In this document: positions 58,801-64,000 of the stretch, one piece after another | Layout of the letters: each line of letters opens with the position of its first letter | Position numbering within the stretch: the stretch's first letter is position 1 | NCBI RefSeq assembly: GCF_016545825.1 | Contig: NC_052615.1 | Span: forward strand, 36,977,516 to 37,041,515 | Origin: Eucalyptus grandis | Lineage: Eukaryota > Streptophyta > Magnoliopsida > Myrtales > Myrtaceae | Reading direction: 5' to 3' | DNA length: 64,000 nt | The notes under the pieces: model-generated | Database searches by the model: none | Told to the model about the DNA's origin: nothing | Seen by the model: the letters and a program-made list of their open reading frames with translations, nothing else | Program-made: the position numbers and the translations under genes

Positions 58801-60089
58801 TCATCAAGAACAGTCCTTATCCTTGTGGTAATTATTATCTTACTTCCCATCGCAAACCAGCCATGTTTCCCAACAAAAGCTTTGATCTGTTCATGATCAT
58901 CCACATCATCTAGAAGAATTAGGACTTTCTTACGTTTAAATCTAGATTCCAAAATTCTAATTCCGTCATCCATATTAAACACTTGGTCTCTCCCTTTCAG
59001 ATCAAATATTAATTGATTCTGCAAGTTAAAAATGCCATTGCATCGCGACGATTCTCAAATATTTGTGATAAAACTACGATACTGAAATTGGTCGGAGAGC
59101 TTATTGTGGACGACCTTGGCTAAAGTTGTCTTACCGATGCCCCCCATTCCATATATACCAACAATTTGGGTAGCACTAGAGTTATCATCCAACAATCTCA
59201 AAATTTTCTCCACAACATTATCGATTCCGACAAGTTGCTCGGTAACAACTAGCTGAAAAGCCTTCTTTAACTCACTCAAAACTTTTTTGACGACCACTTT
59301 CACCAATTCTCCTTCATGGCTGTTTATAAGGCATTCAAGCTAAAATGCATTAGAAAAGCAATCATATCCTATTATATCTCATCATTACAACACTACAGCA
59401 TATAAGAGTTGAAAAAAAAAAAAAGAAAAAAAAACCGAGCGCAAGTTGAGAAACACACGAATGTAGAACCTCTACAAGAAAGATCCTATTGCAAGAAAGT
59501 AAACAAAGCTTTGATGGAAAATGAAGTACCCGTCAGCAGTTTTCTCCGATTCCCATCCCTTTAGGGAAGCTACTTCTTGAAGTGCTACTTTCCATTTCTC
59601 AACGTCCTCCCAATACTTCCTACTTAAACAGGAGAAAGCCTCTCCAAAGCTCCCTTTTTGGTTTCGCACATCGGTCGGTTCAACATGGTAAAATATGGGC
59701 AAGACAACGTGCCCGCTTTTGATGCACTTCGTCATCTCAACGAGCTCTTGCAGACACCATTTGCTCGAAGCATAGTTTTGAGAGAGAATCGAGATCGAGA
59801 TTTTACTATTTTTAATGGCTTGGAGAAGGTTGGTGCCAATCTTCTCACCTTCGCGAAGCTCATTGTTGTCTCTGAACACGTGGATTCCGGCATCGACAAG
59901 GCCATTGTAGAGGTGATCCGCGAAGGTTTTGCGAGTATCCTTACCACTTAAGCTCAATAACACGTCATAGTTGTCACTACCCGTCGAAGCGGCGGAGGAG
60001 CTACACGCACTGGCATCATCAGCTTTTCGACGTGCGCTCGTCTCGTTGGTTTGGACAGAATTGTGTGCGAGCACTAGATCACGTTTCAT
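55859..60089 (-). pseudogene. TIR-NB-LRR resistance gene, copy B (nonsense mutations)
   Basis: Counterpart of 27,221-31,469. Exons: 60,089-59,530 (TIR; two Phe to Leu changes in YDVLLSLSGKD); 59,319-58,233 (NB-ARC, P-loop GMGGIGKTT, kinase-2, GLPLALE, MHD motif); 57,769-57,482; 57,397 to about 55,859 (LRRs). Lesions: TGA at 59,055-59,057 (CGA in copy A); a one-base loss near 58,469 that leads to TAA at 58,458-58,460, after which the frame is restored by a two-base loss near 58,424; TAG at 56,609-56,611 and 56,564-56,566 (both GAG in copy A). Exon 3 has an in-frame 30-base deletion. None of the copy A LRR-exon frameshifts is present. Confidence 0.92.
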
Positions 60090-60262
60090 TTTTACTCCTG
60101 CGATGATTCTTGAACCGATCTCTCCGTGAATATCGAAGAATGAAATTCCTCTATTCGGGTTGCCCAACAAGATGACCGTGGAGATCTGAGTTTTTTGGAA
60201 CTTCACACCTTCAAGATGCACATGGATCGGGAGGAAAAAAGTAGACAAATTACTAGAAAATG

Positions 60263-60495
60263 ACTGGATTTAGTCGTCGCGTGAAGCTGGCGCGAACCCC
60301 CATGCCTTTCCTTTAGGGCAAGTGGGATTTAGCTGTGGGCGGGGCCCACCGTTTTGCATCGACTGGTACAATTTTTTCACTCTACTTAGTCGTTGCGTGT
60401 GAAGTCGGCGTCCTCGCGAACCACCCATGCCCTTTCTCCTGGCACAGTGGGATTTAGTTGTCGGTGGGGCCCACCGATTTGCATCGATTACGCTG
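60263..60495. promoter_or_regulatory. Two-unit direct repeat upstream of TNL copy B
   Basis: Counterpart of 31,642-31,875. The second unit has lost about five bases at its start (near 60,384). Words GGGGCCCACCG and TTTGCATCGA are kept in both units. Confidence 0.52.
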
Positions 60496-62190
60496 TTATT
60501 TGTTAAATCGCTAATTTAATTTTATAAATAATTACCGCGTATCATGTCTTTGCCCTAACCACTTCCATAGGATATAATAATACTTATCATTCAACAAACG
60601 GCTGTGCATAATTGCGCCATAGATTTGATGAACTCATTATACGCGATTGCATACGATTTGTTTAAGCAACAACGCAATGAAATAAGTAAGATTTTGTGAG
60701 AGCACGATTGATTGTTGTAAAAGTTTAAGTTATTAGATGAAATAGTAATTTATTAATCAAATATTCTAACAATCCCCCTCAAATTCAGTCCGGTCTTTTG
60801 CCTAATAGTAAACATGGAAATTTAATTTGGAGACAAACGGGGTATGTAAAAATTTGAACTCAGGATTTGAGGGAGCACAATCCACTATTCTAAAAACTTA
60901 AGTCATTAGATTAAGGTGTAATTTGCTAATTAAATATTCTAACAAAACATTACATGCCACGCCCCAATTAAAATAATTAAATTTTCAACTTGAATCTATT
61001 TTTTCTAATTATGAGTTTGTTGATGATTATGATCTGACCTGAATGGACCCCTAGAAGAAGACTCTTACGACATGAATTCCTTGGATCAAAGTGTGCGTGC
61101 CGTTTGGGGAATGTTTAGCCCCTTCCTTCAAGTACGACTTTCGTTCGAAACAACAGCTTTCTGGATTTGGTAAACTTTTATGGAATTTTTAATATTGTAA
61201 AATGAGTTCCAGCTGTTCTTGTTCTAATTCTTCCAGGACACTATCTATGCGTCTTAAAAAATAATAATAATAATAATATGACTATCCATAGTAGAGCTTG
61301 TATTTCTAAACTCTCATGCTATAAATGAAAGATGCGTGTTTAGTGATGGTATACATAATTGAGCCCTCAAATAATTATAGTCGTTGTTCAATTTGTCCCT
61401 ATTTTCTCATTATACATAATACATGGTGTTTGCTTTGTTAGTATGACATTTATGTGGAGTCAAGACTTTTTATGATCATGTAGAACCGAGTTTTTCACAA
61501 TTTATATTTCAAGGCGGGGAAACTACAGTTGTCTTCTTGTAAAGTAAGATAGTTACTTGACTCTTTTGGATGGTTTTGAGCTCAAAACGACACTTGAGTA
61601 TCTCCACACTAGATTCAAAGTATCGTTGATAAAGAGGAAGAAGGGAAAGTAGGAGGTGAGGTGGGAGGATGAAGTGCATATAGAACTTGATTGATAATTC
61701 AAAAAATCTGTCAAAGTATTGTACATTTCATTTGTCTACGTTGGGAATCTAGAGATGCCTTCAAGTTTCAGGTGACTACTTGAGGCAAATACACCTGGTG
61801 GTGGTTTTACCTACATATTCTAATTCGGAAGCTATTGCATACACTCTAAACACACAATTGAACTAGACTTCCTAGCCAAAAATTGCGTAGCTTTCTGAAT
61901 GAGCTTGGGCGCATTTGAAAAAATTAAGAAAAGTTGAACTAGACTTTCCATTAAAAAGGAAAATTACAATCGTCTTGCTCATTTTTAGGGGCCAGCGAAT
62001 GCAAAGGAGTCAATTAGAGTGGGTCGCTTTGATTGACTCTTTGCACTTGTAGGCCCTAAAGATTGACCGGCATCTTGCTTTTTCCCTAATGGATGACTTT
62101 TTGAATTAGTACTCCAAACGCATAATTTTTTAATTTATATTTTTGGGCTAAATCAAAAGACTAAGATCAGCAGAATTAAGCAAGGCGGCA
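60496..62190. other. Intergenic; nothing recognised
   Basis: Counterpart of 31,876-34,250 without the GC-cored TIR element; the site reads ACTATCTATGCG near 61,241-61,252. A short (AAT)n-like run follows at 61,260-61,277. No gene. Confidence 0.55.
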
Positions 62191-62735
62191 GGCTCTTATT
62201 GGGTGTTTGGTAGAGATATTTTTGTTTCTGTGGAATGAGAAACTTATTAAGCAAACGGCACTTGCAGTGTTTGTTCTTGGAATGAGGTACGTTGCTAAGC
62301 TGCTAAGCCTGCACAAATCGAAGGAATATTCCAGTGGACCGAGATGGAGGTCCTCCGTTCAGTAAAGAATGGGTTTGTAGGGCTAGTATAATGCAATCTA
62401 TCACGCTCTGCTCTTTATTTCTTCATCCTTGGTTTCACAAGTCTATTATCGTACAATTGCTTCTTCTTCTTTTTTCTTTTTTTTTCAGAAACAAAAAGCA
62501 ATAGAAAGAGATATCTTACCTTTACCAAAAAAAAAAAAAAAAAAAAAAAAAGCAAAGGAAAGAGAATTTCTTTATGCAACAAAGGATCCCCATCTCAGTC
62601 CTCTCTAAGATCTTCCTTGGATCCACACAGGCTCAATAACTGAACAATGCACCCCATTCCAGGAACAAACGCTGAAAGCAAAAAGATCGATGCTTGGTAT
62701 CTCCACCTAACTCCCAATAAGAGCCCACCAACTAC
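62191..62735. repeat. Inverted duplication of a coding-like fragment, copy B
   Basis: Counterpart of 34,266-34,786. Arms at about 62,191-62,385 (plus) and 62,580-62,735 (inverted). The T- and A-runs between the arms differ in length from copy A. Confidence 0.62.
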
Positions 62736-63890
62736 CCCCAAAACATGAGAAAAGCCACTTTAAGTTTTCCTTTTTAATGGAAAGTATAGTTCAAATTGCT
62801 CAACTTTTTTCAAATGTGCCTAAAGTCATTTAGAAAGCTATGCAATTTGGCCTGGAAGTCTAGTTCAATCATATGTTTGCTTTAGATGCTATAGCAAGTT
62901 ATCAACATGTTCACATGCGTTCAAACTCATTCAGATAGCTACACTATAGTATGTCTAGTTCAACTGGCTTTCTTTTTCTTCCCAAGCGACGGGAAGGCTT
63001 CTTCATGTTCTTTCTTTATGAGAGAGAGAGAGAGGGGATCCAACTACCAATAACTTTCGAGTTAGAATGTAGAAGTATAACTATCTAATTGCATTGCCTA
63101 AAATTTGAAGGCCTCTGGAGTTCTAATATGGACAATTGAAATGTATGATAATTTGAGAACTTTTATGACTTATCAATCAAGCAAGTTAATAATTATGAAC
63201 ATGGAAAAAAACAATTTGGACTTTCCTTCACTACAACGTTAATAATCCAACTGAAATTTCCAATCGTAACATTTATCGTCTTTAAATTACTACATATTAT
63301 TAATTGATATAGGAACTTTTAGATGTGGCATGTGCACGGCACATGTTAAGGGAAAAGGTTATTGGGGTTAACTAGTGTATAATTATATGAGTTCAGGTTT
63401 AGGGGAGGGGGAATGTAAATTAATGAAGAACTTGAAAGTTATGAGGGTAAAATAACATTTTCCCTAAATGTAAGAATGAGGTTTCACGTTCATGGAACCT
63501 TAAGAGTGTCATGACAATTTATCTAATTTAAAGTGATTTTCCTCATTTTTAAACGATGTAGTTGCATTTAATCACGGTTAATATTTTCTTCTGTACTTGG
63601 TTAGGAAAATTTCCTCCAATCGTATCTTTGATTGGTGTCTAAATTATTAACTGTAAACTTAATTAAATCTAAATGTGAGTGGTCTTCATATTTGTAACCC
63701 ACCAATTAGAGGCATAGCATGTGATAAGGAAAATATGGCCCATTAGATAGTAATCTATGATGTAAATATTTTGGTGCATGGAGAGAGAACCTCTATGCAG
63801 TTTGTGACAAATTTCAGGATTTTTAGTACATTTGTCATATTATTTTATTTAAGTTCATAAGTTAAAGAAAATCAAATTGTTGATGTTCTA
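62736..63890. other. Intergenic; empty MITE site
   Basis: Counterpart of 34,787-36,473 without the Mutator-type MITE; the single target TAATAATTA is at 63,187-63,195. The left arm of the large inverted repeat is at about 63,615-63,785. No gene. Confidence 0.6.
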
Positions 63891-64000
63891 GCGCAAGAAA
63901 AGAAAGCAATTTTTTTGGAGCTTAGAATTAAGCTCATAAAATCTATTATGTCCGTTGGATCTAAAATAGATATAGTGAATCTATTTCGTTAGATAAATGT
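63891..64000. mobile_element. Foldback MITE-like element, copy B (cut by window end)
   Basis: Left arm only, matching 36,474-36,587, with GGAGCTTAGAATTAAGCT. The right arm would lie outside the window. Confidence 0.6.

Larger units (their letters stand above)
37234..64000 (+). repeat. Segmental duplication, copy B (runs off window)
   Basis: This is the second copy of the segment that starts at position 1. It lacks the two Copia elements at 4,923 and 11,122, the SINE, the GC-cored TIR element at 32,631 and the MITE at 35,259, and has an intact or near-intact empty site for each. It carries its own Harbinger-like element (37,520) and gag-only LTR element (50,017). It ends at the window edge inside a foldback repeat. 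Confidence 0.93.

Overview
The window is plant nuclear DNA. It has spliced genes with GT/AG introns, TIR-NB-LRR resistance-gene sequence, a plant-type peroxin PEX16, and several Copia LTR retrotransposons, MITEs and a tRNA-derived SINE. TIR-NB-LRR genes restrict it to a dicot-type plant. A woody Myrtaceae/Eucalyptus-like genome would fit the look of the resistance gene, but the sequence alone does not prove this. No bacterial operon, CRISPR array or rRNA was seen.

The dominant architecture is a direct duplication of a segment longer than 36 kb. Copy A runs from position 1 to about 36.6 kb and beyond; copy B runs from about 37,234 to the window end. Position 1 aligns with 37,234 and position 36,587 aligns with 64,000. 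Each copy carries, in order: a decayed Copia relic; two tandem copies of an unrecognised minus-strand exon; a PEX16 fragment (+); a solo LTR; a TIR-NB-LRR gene (-) facing PEX16 tail to tail; and a non-coding tail with inverted repeats. Neither PEX16 nor the TIR-NB-LRR is intact in either copy. The lesions in the TIR-NB-LRR copies are private to each copy, while one PEX16 frameshift is shared.

Most of the length difference between the copies comes from private transposon insertions with clean empty sites in the other copy. Copy A gained a deleted Copia (4,923-9,690, itself hit by a Harbinger-like element), a 9.6-kb Sirevirus-like Copia (11,122-20,678), a SINE (26,404-26,600), a GC-cored TIR element (32,631-33,282) and a Mutator-type MITE (35,259-35,769). 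Copy B gained a Harbinger-like element (37,520-38,434) and a gag-only LTR element (50,017-55,003). By eye the copies differ by about 2%, except for a roughly 2.3-kb tract over the 3' part of PEX16 that is almost identical.

Functionally, the window looks like a resistance-gene cluster fragment duplicated with its neighbourhood and now decaying. A tandem assembly of two haplotypes is a serious alternative to a true tandem duplication. I did not recognise an undescribed active system. The most interesting items are the duplication itself, the near-identical tract, the gag-only element, and two large inverted repeats that could make hairpin RNA.
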